Shown here: piece after piece, positions 17,356 to 26,005 of the stretch
How positions within the stretch are numbered: the first letter of the stretch is position 1
Layout: each line of letters opens with the position of its first letter
Notes under the pieces: generated by a model
The model's input: the letters and a program-made list of their open reading frames with translations, nothing else
What the model was told of the DNA's origin: nothing
Databases searched by the model: none
Made by a program: the position numbers and the translations under genes
NCBI GenBank assembly: GCA_049687015.1
Contig: JBAVIP010000079.1
Location: 1 to 54,054 of the forward strand
Length of the DNA stretch: 54,054 nt
Source: Methylotenera_A sp049687015
GTDB taxonomy: Bacteria > Pseudomonadota > Gammaproteobacteria > Burkholderiales > Methylophilaceae
Direction of reading: 5' to 3'

Positions 17356-18726
17356 TTACACATGCATTAACAAATGTTCTCGCTCCCACGGGCTGATCAC
17401 GCGCATAAATTCATCATGCTCAGTTTCTTTCACCGCCAGGTACACATCAATGAAGTTTTTGCCTAGCACTTCATGCAATGCTGTTGCATCTTCCAGCTCT
17501 CGCAATGCTTCCGACAAGCCGCGCGGCAGCTGGTAATCATGCGCATAGGCGCTACCCGTGGTGACTTCTGTCGGTTGCAACTTTTCTTTGATGCCGAGGT
17601 AGCCGCAAGCCAATGTGACCGCCATCGCCAGATAGGGGTTGGCATCTGCGCCCACTACACGATTCTCCAGACGACGTGCGGAAGGATCGGAAATCGGCAC
17701 CCGGATACCCACCGTACGGTTGTCATAGCCCCATTCAATATTGATCGGCGCTGCGCCATTGCGCACGATGCGGCGATATGAGTTCACATACGGCGCAAGC
17801 AAGGCCATGGCGGCCGGCAGGTACTTCTGCAAGCCAGCAATGTAATGATAAAAAAACGGTGAAGCCTCGCCATCAGGCTTGCTAAAGATATTTTGACCGG
17901 TTTTTGTATCAATCACGCTCTGGTGAATATGCATGGCAGAGCCCGGCTCATGTTCCATGGGTTTTGCCATGAACGTGGCATACATATCATGCCGCATGGC
18001 CACCTCTCGCAATGTGCGTTTGAAGAAGAAAGCCTTATCCGCCAGCACCATGGGTTCATCATGCAGGAAATTGATTTCCATCTGGCCGGCGCCGAATTCA
18101 TGAATCAGCGTATCCAGCTCGAGCCCCATAATTTCGCAGTAGTCGTAAATGTCTTCAAATAACGGGTCAAACTCGTTTACCGCATCAATACTATATAGCT
18201 GGCGACTGGTTTCCCTGCGGCCACTACGGCCAACAGGCGGAGTTAATGGAAGATCTGGATCAGTATTACGCGCCAGCAGATAAAACTCCAGCTCGGGCGC
18301 TACGATGGGTGTCCAACCCAAATCTTTATATAAATTAGCCACATTGCGCAATACATTACGCGGCGCAAAATCAATAGGCTTGCCATCATGGCCTACACAA
18401 TCCATGATCACCTGTGCAGTAGGGTCTACAGCCCACGGAACCAATCTTAATGTGGTGGGATCCGGTATTAGCACCATATCTTTATCTGTAAAGCCCATGA
18501 CCTTGTCATATCCTTCATGACCCTCAGGCGACTCTCCAGTTACAGTAACGCCAAGTACTGCCTCCGGCAAGCGCATGGCACGCTCGGTAGAGAATTTTTC
18601 TCGCGGCAATATCTTGCCGCGCGCAACACCAGTAAGATCCGGCACTAAACATTCGATTTCGGTAATATTGTTTTCCGTTAACCAGCGGTCCATATCCACA
18701 TGGTTAAAATTAGTTTGGTCGGTCAT
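17356..18726 (-). CDS. puuA: Gamma-glutamylputrescine synthetase PuuA
   Basis: Glutamine synthetase-fold ligase joining glutamate to putrescine with ATP, the first step of the Puu pathway. I start it at the ATG at 18726, seven bases after GGAG; the ATG at 18732 is only one base from that ribosome site. About 456 residues. The N-terminal PDLTGVARGKILPREKF and the metal-binding PELEFYL, AGQMEINFLH and GSAMHIHQS blocks are intact. The C-terminal half carries NRTVGIRVP and RLENRVVGADANPY, as in PuuA/SpuI. It follows puuD by about 97 bp and precedes spuC. It differs clearly from the type III synthetase at 5952-7307. Confidence 0.9.
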   Translation of the reverse strand: MTDQTNFNHVDMDRWLTENNITEIECLVPDLTGVARGKILPREKFSTERAMRLPEAVLGVTVTGESPEGHEGYDKVMGFTDKDMVLIPDPTTLRLVPWAVDPTAQVIMDCVGHDGKPIDFAPRNVLRNVANLYKDLGWTPIVAPELEFYLLARNTDPDLPLTPPVGRSGRRETSRQLYSIDAVNEFDPLFEDIYDYCEIMGLELDTLIHEFGAGQMEINFLHDEPMVLADKAFFFKRTLREVAMRHDMYATFMAKPMEHEPGSAMHIHQSVIDTKTGQNIFSKPDGEASPFFYHYIAGLQKYLPAAMALLAPYVNSYRRIVRNGAAPINIEWGYDNRTVGIRVPISDPSARRLENRVVGADANPYLAMAVTLACGYLGIKEKLQPTEVTTGSAYAHDYQLPRGLSEALRELEDATALHEVLGKNFIDVYLAVKETEHDEFMRVISPWEREHLLMHV

Positions 18727-18823
18727 TTTCATTCTCCAGAGATGCTATTAGTCGCTTTATTGGTGGTTTTTTATAAATTCTCAAATTTATTTATTCTTAG
18801 TTTAAACCCATTTCCAAAAAGGA

Positions 18824-19600
18824 CTAATCTGGCGGTTCATGCCTTTGCATTCTTATCTTGCAGGCTTCACCAAACGCTTTAAAAATTGCTAAATATTGTG
18901 GATTTCCCATCACTTTCCACTCCGGATGCCATTGTACGCCTAAGGCAAACGTGCTGGCACCAGCGACACTCACCGCCTCCACTAAGCCATCTGGCGCATG
19001 TGCCTCTACGGTTAAACCTGCACCTAACCTGTCTAAACCTTGTCCATGAATCGAATTCACCCTCATTTGCGTGCTGCCCACTATCGATGCCAATTGCCCA
19101 TCGGCCACCAAGCTAACGAGGTGTGCTGGCGCATATTGCGCTTCTGCAGGCGTATCATCGGCCTCGCGGTGATCATTCAAGCCGGTAACCTTATGCACGG
19201 CTTGATGCAGACTACCACCGAATGCCACGTTAAGCTCCTGAAAGCCGCGGCAAATAGCCAGCAGCGGAATGCCTGCGTCAATCGTCGTGCGAATCAGTTT
19301 CAGCGTCAACGCATCGCGCGCAGGGTCTAGCGGCAGTGATGGGTCATGTACTACCTGACCAAAATGTGAAGGATGCAGATTGGAAACTGAGCCTGTCAGT
19401 AAAACACCATCCGCTATTGCCAGCAACTCTTCCAACTCAATATGGTCGCTTACCGCAGGGACCAGCAGAGGCAAGGCACCCGCCGCCTCTGCCACCGCCA
19501 GAATATATTTTTGCCCGACAGCATGAAAGGGATGCGCGCCTAGCTGCTTCACGTCAGCTGGCAGTAATACTATTGGTTTTCTATGTGTAGGTTTCTTCAT
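18824..19600 (-). CDS. puuD: Gamma-glutamyl-GABA hydrolase PuuD
   Basis: Class I glutamine amidotransferase-like peptidase (C26 family), 258 residues, releasing GABA and glutamate from gamma-glutamyl-GABA. The triad is visible: nucleophile C117 in LLAICRGFQELN, with H225 and E227 in GVQWHPEW. DGVLLTGSVSNLHP (around 64-77) forms the oxyanion region. First gene of the long polyamine operon, divergent from the MocR-type regulator. A putative promoter (TTGCAA, 16 bp, TATAAC) and the 33-bp operator lie in the shared region. Confidence 0.92.
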   Translation of the reverse strand: MKKPTHRKPIVLLPADVKQLGAHPFHAVGQKYILAVAEAAGALPLLVPAVSDHIELEELLAIADGVLLTGSVSNLHPSHFGQVVHDPSLPLDPARDALTLKLIRTTIDAGIPLLAICRGFQELNVAFGGSLHQAVHKVTGLNDHREADDTPAEAQYAPAHLVSLVADGQLASIVGSTQMRVNSIHGQGLDRLGAGLTVEAHAPDGLVEAVSVAGASTFALGVQWHPEWKVMGNPQYLAIFKAFGEACKIRMQRHEPPD

Positions 19601-19642
19601 CGTTTACTACTCAGCAACCCTATCAACATGCCTTTATTGCTT

Positions 19643-19670
19643 GTTATACCACTATTTTCAAGGATTGCAA
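19643..19670 (-). promoter_or_regulatory. Putative puuD promoter
   Basis: On the minus strand TTGCAA (19670-19665) and TATAAC (19648-19643) are 16 bp apart, about 40 bp before the puuD start. A second pair in the other direction (TTGCAA at 19665, TATACT at 19686-19691, 15-bp spacing) could serve mocR. Read by eye. Confidence 0.45.
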
Positions 19671-19715
19671 CAATTCGATTACAAGTATACTATGCCTTTA
19701 ATTGGTAATACTACA

Positions 19716-19748
19716 AGAGCCATTTAAGTTATTTAGCTAGAACCACTT
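19716..19748 (+). promoter_or_regulatory. Putative MocR operator, copy A (mocR/puuD)
   Basis: Two direct half-sites, AGAGCCATTTA at 19716 and AGAACCACTTT at 19739, start 23 bp apart with TATTTAG between them. The element lies 20 bp before the mocR start and upstream of the puuD promoter. That arrangement would allow repression of mocR and activation of puuD. It matches copy B at 27 of 33 positions by my count, including much of the spacer. MocR/GabR-type regulators are known to bind direct repeats. Confidence 0.65.
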
Positions 19749-19768
19749 TAGAAAAACGATACCGCCTG

Positions 19769-21286
19769 ATGAAACAGCTCGTACTCTCTGAATGGCTATT
19801 AACACAGCTTAGCCAGTACAGATTCCCCACACGCATGCCCAACCACCGGCGCGTGTACCAAGCTATCCGCCGTGCCATTACCGAGCAAGTGTTGCCATCG
19901 GGCAGCCGGTTGCCTTCCACACGTAGCCTGGCAACTGATTTAGGCATGTCCCGCAACACCGTGCTAGCCGCTTTCGACCAATTGCTGGATGAAGGCTATG
20001 TGGCGGCCAAGACGGGCAGCGGGACCTATGTTGCCTACAATCAGCCGGATGAATTCACAAAAAACCCGCGCGATGCAACTCCGCTCAACATCGAAGGCGC
20101 AATCGGACTTTCTAAGCGCGGCGCAGCAGCTTCTGGCTCGCTCAGCAGTCATCCAAATAATCATGAAGTACAGCCTTTCACGCCTGGAGAAGACGATTAC
20201 TCACGCTTCCCCATTGCGCTATGGCGGCGTCTGCTCAATCGCCATTGGCGGGCATTAGACCCCAAACTGCTTGATTCTAGCCACGAAGGTGGCTATTTAC
20301 CGCTACGACAAGCCATTGCAGACTACTTGCGCGTTTCGCGCGCGGTCAATCTCACTGTAGATCAAGTAATTATCACTTCTGGCACTCAGCAATCAATTGA
20401 CTTGTGTGCACGCTTGCTCACAGATCACAACGACTGCGCATGGGTTGAAAACCCTTGCTATTGGGCAGCGCGGCGTGTATTGGAAGTCAACGGCTTGCAG
20501 TTGCATCCAGTCGCTGTAGATAATGAAGGAATGGCGCCCGGCACTCAGGATTTTCGTGCAAAACCGCGCCTAATCTATACTACCCCATCGCACCAGTACC
20601 CTAAAGGCATGGTGATGAGCTATGGTCGCAGGCGCTTGCTATTGGATTATGCGCAAAACACCAATGCATGGATTATCGAGGATGATTACGATAGCGAGTT
20701 TCGCTTCGAAGGCCGCCCCATCTCCTCGTTGCAAGGTATGGATCAACATGGCCGCGTACTATATTTAGGTACGTTTTCAAAAGTGATGTACCCGGGCATT
20801 CGCCTGGGCTACATGGTGATACCACCGCAACTGGTCGCCCCGTTCAAAAATGGCCTTTACGAGCTGCAACGCCCGGGGCAAGTGATGATTCAAGCGGCAT
20901 TGGCCGATTTTATTGAAGAAGGCCATTTTGCTAGCCACATCCGGCGACTGCGCCTAGCCTATGGCGAAAAACGCCGTTTACTGCAGGCTGCGCTGGCACC
21001 GGTGGCGAATGCAGGCGCACGGCTTTCTCCCGTCGATTCCGGGCTGCATCTAGTACTGGAATTCGACCCGGATATTGAGGATGTGCGCGTGGCTGCAATG
21101 GCTGCAGAACACGGCCTGCGCGTATATCCACTTTCAAATTACTGCATGGGCGAAAAGCGCGAAAAAGGCCTGATTATTGGCTATGCCTACGCGACAACCA
21201 AACACATAATGTATTACGGCAACATATTAGCTAATGTGATACAGGAAGCTTTGAGAAAACAGGCATTAGCTCAACGCATCGCGTAG
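19769..21286 (+). CDS. MocR-subfamily (GntR/aminotransferase) regulator of polyamine genes
   Basis: A 505-residue PdxR/GabR-like regulator. Residues ~27-95 form a GntR winged helix (YQAIRRAITEQVLPSGSRLPSTRSLA, then MSRNTVLAAFDQLLDEGYV). After a linker of about 60 residues, a fold-type I aminotransferase domain spans ~150-490 with the PLP lysine K338 (GTFSKVMYPGIRLGY) and the IIEDDYDSEFRF block. By family knowledge it senses an amine or amino acid through PLP and binds direct-repeat DNA. Divergent from puuD; its 3' end overlaps that of puuB by 21 bp. The 33-bp repeated element found at three promoters of this window is its likely operator. Effector unknown; putrescine, GABA or a gamma-glutamyl derivative are candidates. 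Confidence 0.85.
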   Translation: MKQLVLSEWLLTQLSQYRFPTRMPNHRRVYQAIRRAITEQVLPSGSRLPSTRSLATDLGMSRNTVLAAFDQLLDEGYVAAKTGSGTYVAYNQPDEFTKNPRDATPLNIEGAIGLSKRGAAASGSLSSHPNNHEVQPFTPGEDDYSRFPIALWRRLLNRHWRALDPKLLDSSHEGGYLPLRQAIADYLRVSRAVNLTVDQVIITSGTQQSIDLCARLLTDHNDCAWVENPCYWAARRVLEVNGLQLHPVAVDNEGMAPGTQDFRAKPRLIYTTPSHQYPKGMVMSYGRRRLLLDYAQNTNAWIIEDDYDSEFRFEGRPISSLQGMDQHGRVLYLGTFSKVMYPGIRLGYMVIPPQLVAPFKNGLYELQRPGQVMIQAALADFIEEGHFASHIRRLRLAYGEKRRLLQAALAPVANAGARLSPVDSGLHLVLEFDPDIEDVRVAAMAAEHGLRVYPLSNYCMGEKREKGLIIGYAYATTKHIMYYGNILANVIQEALRKQALAQRIA

Positions 21287-22573
21287 CTGATACCACGCCA
21301 TGCCCAATACCAACGCGGGCGTACGCAATAATTTTCCCCCAGGGAAATCATGATGCTTAATTTGCGCGATTAAATCCAGACGTTCAGCTTGGCCAGAAAT
21401 CGCCTCCGCCGCCAGCTTGCCTGCCAGGCCGGTGAGCGCCACACCGTGGCCAGAAAAGCCTTGTAAATAGTAAACATTGGAGGCAATGCGGCCAAAATCT
21501 GGCGCACGGTTCATGGTGATATCGACAAAGCCGCCCCAGGTGTATTCAATTTTTGTATCTTTAAGTTGTGGAAAAGCCGCGGCCATACGCGCCTGCATGC
21601 TGGCTGTCAGGTTATGCGGCGTCATGGCGCTGTAGCTCACGCGGCCGCCAAATATCATTCTTTTATCGGCAGAAAATCTAAAATAGTCCAGCGCGAAATT
21701 GGTATCACAAACCGCTGAATTGCTAGGAATGAGCTTGGCGGACAAGTTCTGGTCAATCGGCTCGGTGCCAATAATATAGGTGCCAACAGGCATAATGCGC
21801 CTGGTCAAATCAGGTGCTAATTTTGGCGATACTTCAGGCAAATACATATTACCTGCCAGCACCACAAACTTGGCTTTTACATTACCGGTTTCTGTTTGTA
21901 GAATTACCGTTTCGCCTTGCAGCATCGTATTCACAGGCGAATGCTGGAAAATTTTCACGCCCAAACTGGCCGCGCCTTTTGCCAAGCCCAAGCAGTAATT
22001 TAATGGATGTAAATGGCCAGAACGTTTGTCATAATAGCCATTAAAATAACGCGGGCTATCCAGCCATTGTTTGATATAAGCAGGTTCAATCCACATTGCA
22101 TCGCTGTCGTAATGGTACTTTTGCGCCATGCCATCGAACCACTTACGTAGCATTTTGCCTTTACGTTCGCCCACCGAAACACCAAGAAAACCATCAGTCA
22201 AATCACACTGAATATCAAAGCGCCTCACACGCTCACGCACCAGATCCAGCGCTTCCAGCGTCATGTTCCAAACCTGTTTTGCAGCTTCAAAACCAAGTGC
22301 ATTTTCAATCACGCCCTGTTCGCAAGCCAGGCCGGCAATAATCTGCCCGCCATTACGACCACTCGCCCCAAAGCCGATATGATTGGCCTCTAATACAACA
22401 ACTGAGTAACCGCGGTCTGCCAGTTCAATCGCCGCAGACAATCCCGCAAAACCGCCCCCCACCACACATACATCTGCCTCAATATCGCCCTGCAGCTTGG
22501 GGTAAGCAGGCTGTTCGTTCGCGCTGGCGGCGTAATAAGAGTTTTGCGTAAGTTTTAAATCATTCGCAAGCAT
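21266..22573 (-). CDS. puuB: Gamma-glutamylputrescine oxidase PuuB
   Basis: FAD-dependent DAO-family oxidase that converts gamma-glutamylputrescine to the aldehyde plus ammonia and peroxide, step two of the Puu pathway. I start it at the ATG at 22573, two bases after the speB stop, which gives 435 residues; GTG 22615 and ATG 22609 would add 12-14 residues inside speB. The dinucleotide-binding fold VCVVGGGFAGLSAAIEL lies near the N-terminus, then GASGRNGGQI, and the C-terminal YLQGFSGHGVALTG closes the FAD site. Separated from the rest of the Puu pathway but coupled to speB. Its last 21 bp overlap mocR on the opposite strand. Confidence 0.9.
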   Translation of the reverse strand: MLANDLKLTQNSYYAASANEQPAYPKLQGDIEADVCVVGGGFAGLSAAIELADRGYSVVVLEANHIGFGASGRNGGQIIAGLACEQGVIENALGFEAAKQVWNMTLEALDLVRERVRRFDIQCDLTDGFLGVSVGERKGKMLRKWFDGMAQKYHYDSDAMWIEPAYIKQWLDSPRYFNGYYDKRSGHLHPLNYCLGLAKGAASLGVKIFQHSPVNTMLQGETVILQTETGNVKAKFVVLAGNMYLPEVSPKLAPDLTRRIMPVGTYIIGTEPIDQNLSAKLIPSNSAVCDTNFALDYFRFSADKRMIFGGRVSYSAMTPHNLTASMQARMAAAFPQLKDTKIEYTWGGFVDITMNRAPDFGRIASNVYYLQGFSGHGVALTGLAGKLAAEAISGQAERLDLIAQIKHHDFPGGKLLRTPALVLGMAWYQLRDALS

Positions 22574-22575
22574 AT

Positions 22576-23520
22576 TTATTTTTGTGCTGCAATGCGCCCG
22601 CAAAGCCATGTCCACACCAGGGTTGCGGCTACATTAGAAGTGAGTTCCGAATGATCATAAGGGGGTGAAACTTCGGTGCAGTCCATCCCCACCCAATTCA
22701 AATCATGCCAAGCTTCCAGCAGCGTCATCGCCTGTGAAGTGGTCAAGCCACCCACCTCCGGCGTGCCGGTGCCAGGCGCAAAGGCAGGGTCTAGCGCATC
22801 AATATCAAACGTTAAATACAGCGGCGGATTGCCGGCCTTAGCCATACGCTCGCGCACTTCATCAATCACATTCTTTAATGCATCGCCATCTTTGCCGCGC
22901 AATTCACGCGCGGTATAAATTTTTCCGCCCTGGTCGCTCACAAACTCACGCGCGGCGCGCTCGCCAGACGAGCGTATGCCGATTTGTACGAAGCATTTAG
23001 GGTCAACCAAACCCTCGGTCACTGCCTCGTAAACCCAGGTACCGTGCCCTGAAGGTTCGCCGAAATGGTTAGTCCACGTATCGCAATGCGCATCAAAATG
23101 AATACAGGCCAGCGGCTGTTGGTAATGTGCATGGTATGCACGCAACAGCGGCAAAGTAATCGAATGATCGCCCCCCAGCCAAACCATCGTCTGGTTTTTA
23201 ATCAATTCTGCAGCTAGCGGCATCAGCGCACTACGCATCGCATCAATGCTGGTGTTTGGCAAATTCAAATCGCCTACGTCTTTTAAATGCTCAAGCGGCG
23301 AAACGTCAAATAATGGGTGCGTGGCATCGCACAGCATCTGGCTGGCATGGCGTATAGCACTCGGCCCAAAGCGCGCGCCGGGGCGATTGGTGCAGCTGCC
23401 ATCCCAATTGATGCCTGCAACGGCGAATGGGGGTTTAGCTGCTTTTTCAATAGCCAGAGGCTTTTCTATTGGCAACCCTAGAAAACCGCTGGTGGAAAGA
23501 TATGCAAACGCGTGATTCAT
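22576..23520 (-). CDS. speB: Agmatinase-family ureohydrolase SpeB
   Basis: A binuclear-manganese ureohydrolase of 314 residues. The metal ligands are present: H119 (GGDHS), D143, H145 and D147 (HFDAHCD), D239 and D241 (TFDIDALDPAFAPGTGTPE). Agmatinase releases urea from agmatine and makes putrescine; guanidinobutyrase in the same family would make GABA. The spacing and the N-terminal FLGLPIE and HGTWVYEAVTEGLVDP blocks resemble agmatinase more. No arginine decarboxylase gene is in the window, so agmatine may come from outside the cell. It leads the speB-puuB operon, with copy C of the 33-bp element 75 bp upstream. Confidence 0.85.
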   Translation of the reverse strand: MNHAFAYLSTSGFLGLPIEKPLAIEKAAKPPFAVAGINWDGSCTNRPGARFGPSAIRHASQMLCDATHPLFDVSPLEHLKDVGDLNLPNTSIDAMRSALMPLAAELIKNQTMVWLGGDHSITLPLLRAYHAHYQQPLACIHFDAHCDTWTNHFGEPSGHGTWVYEAVTEGLVDPKCFVQIGIRSSGERAAREFVSDQGGKIYTARELRGKDGDALKNVIDEVRERMAKAGNPPLYLTFDIDALDPAFAPGTGTPEVGGLTTSQAMTLLEAWHDLNWVGMDCTEVSPPYDHSELTSNVAATLVWTWLCGRIAAQK

Positions 23521-23554
23521 TTACTGCTCCGAAATCTGGATGTACATATGTGAC

Positions 23555-23560
23555 ATTATA
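23555..23560 (-). promoter_or_regulatory. Putative -10 box of speB
   Basis: On the minus strand a perfect TATAAT stands about 35 bp before the speB start. The matching -35 position holds CAACAT, a poor hexamer, which would suit a promoter needing an activator at the adjacent 33-bp element. Confidence 0.45.
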
Positions 23561-23594
23561 GGTAGAATACTAATTAAATGTTGGTCTAAAAAGT

Positions 23595-23627
23595 AGTGCC
23601 ATTTATATAAAATAGACAGGGCCATTT
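23595..23627 (+). promoter_or_regulatory. Putative MocR operator, copy C (speB / orphan aminotransferase)
   Basis: Half-sites AGTGCCATTTA (23595) and AGGGCCATTTA (23618) are direct repeats with the same 23-bp period, and the central TAG is kept. It agrees with copy A at 22 of 33 positions. It lies just upstream of the poor speB -35 region and 15 bp before the start of the plus-strand aminotransferase, so it could govern both. Confidence 0.6.
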
Positions 23628-23641
23628 ACTGGCAAAACCCC

Positions 23642-24997
23642 ATGCAGACATTAGTCCATAAAGCACAGAAAATCATAGAAACAGAGCGCCAGCATTATCT
23701 GCAACTGCATCCGCATTCGGTCGCGTTATCCACACGTGCTAGCGAGCACTTTCTGTATGGCGTGCCCATGCACTGGATGAACGACTGGGGCACGCCGGTA
23801 CCTTTATTTGTCGAGAAAGCGCAAGGCGCACACTTCACTTGTGCAGATGGTTTGGATTACACGGATTTCTGTTTAGGCGATACTGGCGCCATGTTTGGCC
23901 ACAGCCCGCCAGCAGTTGCAAAAGCCATTACAGGCCAAGCTAACAATGGCTTAACTGCCATGCTGCCCTCTGCTCTGGCAGCCAACGTGGGCAAAGCTTT
24001 GGCGGCATACTTTAATTTGCCTTTTTGGCAGCTGGCAACTACAGCAACCGATGCCAACCGCTTTGTACTGCGCTGGGCACGTTCCATAACCAACCGCAAA
24101 AAACTGCTGGTGTTCGATGGTTGTTATCACGGGACGGTGGACGATACGATGGTCGATGTCGTTGACAGAAAAACTATCAACCGTGCCAGCCTGCTCGGCC
24201 AGGTGCATGATCTCGGTTTGCATACGGTCGCCGTGCCTTTTAACGATTTAACCGCGGTTGAGCGCGAATTGGCCAGGGGTGACATTGCCTGCATACTCAC
24301 CGAGCCAGCGCTCACCAACTGCGGTATGGTGTTGCCAGAAGCCGGCTTTATACAAGGCCTGCGCGCGCTTTGCACAAAATACGGAAGCTTACTTATTTTG
24401 GATGAAACGCACACCATCTCCACAGGGCACGGTGGCTGGGCTAAAAACAACAAGGTTACGCCGGACTTTTTGGTGGTCGGCAAACCGATTGCGGGCGGCT
24501 TGCCAGCGGCGGCTTACGGCTTTAGCGCAGAAATGGCAGCCCGCATGAAAGCCGCCAAAGATAGCGCACCTGCCGGACATTCCGGCATCGGCACTACTTT
24601 ATCTGGCAATATGATGGCGCTTGCTGCCATATATGCGACCCTTACGGAAACAGCTTCAGAAGCCGCTTACACGCACATGCTGGCATTGGCCGACCTGCTG
24701 GAGCAACAGCTTACTGCATCATTGGAATCGCACAAACTGCCATGGAATATCACACGTCTGGGCGCGCGGTTGGAACTGCAGTTTTGCGAAAAACCGCCTC
24801 ATAACGCACAAGCTGCAAGGCTTGCACAAAACGACATTTTAGAAAGCGCCATTCACCTCTATTTGCTCAATCGCGGTGTGCTACTGACGCCCTTCCATAA
24901 CATGATGCTGGTTAGCCCCGCTACCAGCAAGGGTGATGTTGCTAAATTAGCACGAGTGTTTAACGATTGCTTAAATACTCTTATGCAAATGCAATAA
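23642..24997 (+). CDS. Class III aminotransferase of glutamate-1-semialdehyde-aminomutase type, substrate unknown
   Basis: A 451-residue PLP enzyme. D254 (LLILDETHTISTGHGG) and lysine K281 (LVVGKPIAGGLPAAAYG) mark the cofactor site, and CYHGTVDD (161-168) and GDTGAMFGHSPP fit the HemL-like branch. It is not HemL itself: the motif around the lysine and the N-terminus differ. Divergent from speB and sharing the 33-bp operator region, so probably part of amine catabolism, for example transamination of an amine or amino acid made by the neighbouring pathway. No strong ribosome site precedes the ATG. Downstream is a convergent lipoprotein gene. I do not recognise the substrate. Confidence 0.75.
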   Translation: MQTLVHKAQKIIETERQHYLQLHPHSVALSTRASEHFLYGVPMHWMNDWGTPVPLFVEKAQGAHFTCADGLDYTDFCLGDTGAMFGHSPPAVAKAITGQANNGLTAMLPSALAANVGKALAAYFNLPFWQLATTATDANRFVLRWARSITNRKKLLVFDGCYHGTVDDTMVDVVDRKTINRASLLGQVHDLGLHTVAVPFNDLTAVERELARGDIACILTEPALTNCGMVLPEAGFIQGLRALCTKYGSLLILDETHTISTGHGGWAKNNKVTPDFLVVGKPIAGGLPAAAYGFSAEMAARMKAAKDSAPAGHSGIGTTLSGNMMALAAIYATLTETASEAAYTHMLALADLLEQQLTASLESHKLPWNITRLGARLELQFCEKPPHNAQAARLAQNDILESAIHLYLLNRGVLLTPFHNMMLVSPATSKGDVAKLARVFNDCLNTLMQMQ

Positions 24998-25013
24998 CAA
25001 GCAATTCATTAAT

Positions 25014-25619
25014 TCATTTGGATTGTTCTGGTTTTTGAATTTCACAACTAATAGAAATTGCCTCTCGTTGATCAGTTTCATTTTCAACTACAGTTCTTGG
25101 AGGAACTACAGCCCAATCGACATCAATTTTGTATTTCTTCCCCGCTTCTAATGGCAAATTCCAAGTGCTTTTACATGTCTTATCAGGAATCAAAGCCGGG
25201 CATGTAATTGCCAATGGCAGGAATGGAACCGGCATATGAACACCCATGGCGCATGGTAGCGCAGTCATACCTCGCGCCGCATTCTTCGTTTTATTTTCGC
25301 GGTCCCACCAACCGCTTTTCAGCTTGAATTCATAGTCGCCTGGCTTGAGGAAGCCAATAGTTTGATTTTTATTAAAACTAACCAATTGATGCTTATCTAT
25401 GCGCACATCTAGAGATTTGGAGAAAGATAAAGTTGATATTGCATTGGAAGGAATTTCCAATAGCAGTGATACTTCAGCCACCTTATCGGAAGGGAGTGTT
25501 TTGCCGTCGTAAAACTTACCATTCTGTGAGGCGCAGCCAACCAAATAAAGGCACGAAAAAAGGCAGATAAGTTTACCGGCCTTGTTACAAATCAATTGAG
25601 GCATTCTCGATTCATTCAC
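25014..25619 (-). CDS. Small lipoprotein of unknown function
   Basis: 201 residues. The GTG start at 25619 overlaps the ridA stop (GTGA), and an ATG at 25604 is the alternative. A hydrophobic leader ends in LYLVGC with Cys29, a lipobox, so the mature protein is probably anchored to the outer or inner membrane. The rest is predicted beta-rich, with FLKPGDYEFKLKSGWW resembling proteins in which a short PEGA/DUF2846-like domain follows the lipobox. A second hydrophobic proline-rich stretch (VHMPVPFLPLAITC) lies near 125-140. It is last in the dadA-alr-ridA operon. I do not recognise a function. Confidence 0.7.
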   Translation of the reverse strand: MNESRMPQLICNKAGKLICLFSCLYLVGCASQNGKFYDGKTLPSDKVAEVSLLLEIPSNAISTLSFSKSLDVRIDKHQLVSFNKNQTIGFLKPGDYEFKLKSGWWDRENKTKNAARGMTALPCAMGVHMPVPFLPLAITCPALIPDKTCKSTWNLPLEAGKKYKIDVDWAVVPPRTVVENETDQREAISISCEIQKPEQSK

Positions 25620-25987
25620 AAAGACACTATCGCCTCAATCTCCACCAACACATCGCGCGGTAATTTAGCCACTTGCACGGTGGAGCGTGCAGGCGTATGG
25701 CTGCCGAAAACGTCGCCATACACTTTATTCATCGCCGCAAAATCATCCAGATTTTTCAAAAACACGGTGGTTTTAACCACTTTGTTTAGGCTCGCACCTG
25801 CAGCTTCAATCACAGCTTTCAAGTTCGCCAATACCTGCGTGGTTTGCACGGTAATGTCACCATCATTCAGTGTGCCATCTGCACGTAACGGAATTTGGCC
25901 CGAGGTGAAGAGTAAATCGCCCACCACCATGGCTTGTGAGTATGGACCAATGGCGGCTGGCGCGTTTGGGGTTTGGATGACTTTCAT
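25616..25987 (-). CDS. ridA: RidA-family enamine/imine deaminase
   Basis: 123 residues of the YjgF/YER057c/UK114 family, which hydrolyses reactive enamine/imine intermediates made by PLP and flavin enzymes. GPYSQAMVVGDLLFTSGQIPL (18-38) and the catalytic-site arginine in HTPARSTVQVAKLP (about R104) are present. AAGG precedes the start. It follows alr and dadA, whose oxidation of D-amino acids passes through imines, so the protective role fits the operon. Confidence 0.9.
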   Translation of the reverse strand: MKVIQTPNAPAAIGPYSQAMVVGDLLFTSGQIPLRADGTLNDGDITVQTTQVLANLKAVIEAAGASLNKVVKTTVFLKNLDDFAAMNKVYGDVFGSHTPARSTVQVAKLPRDVLVEIEAIVSL

Positions 25988-26005
25988 TTGAAAACCTTTT
26001 TTTAG

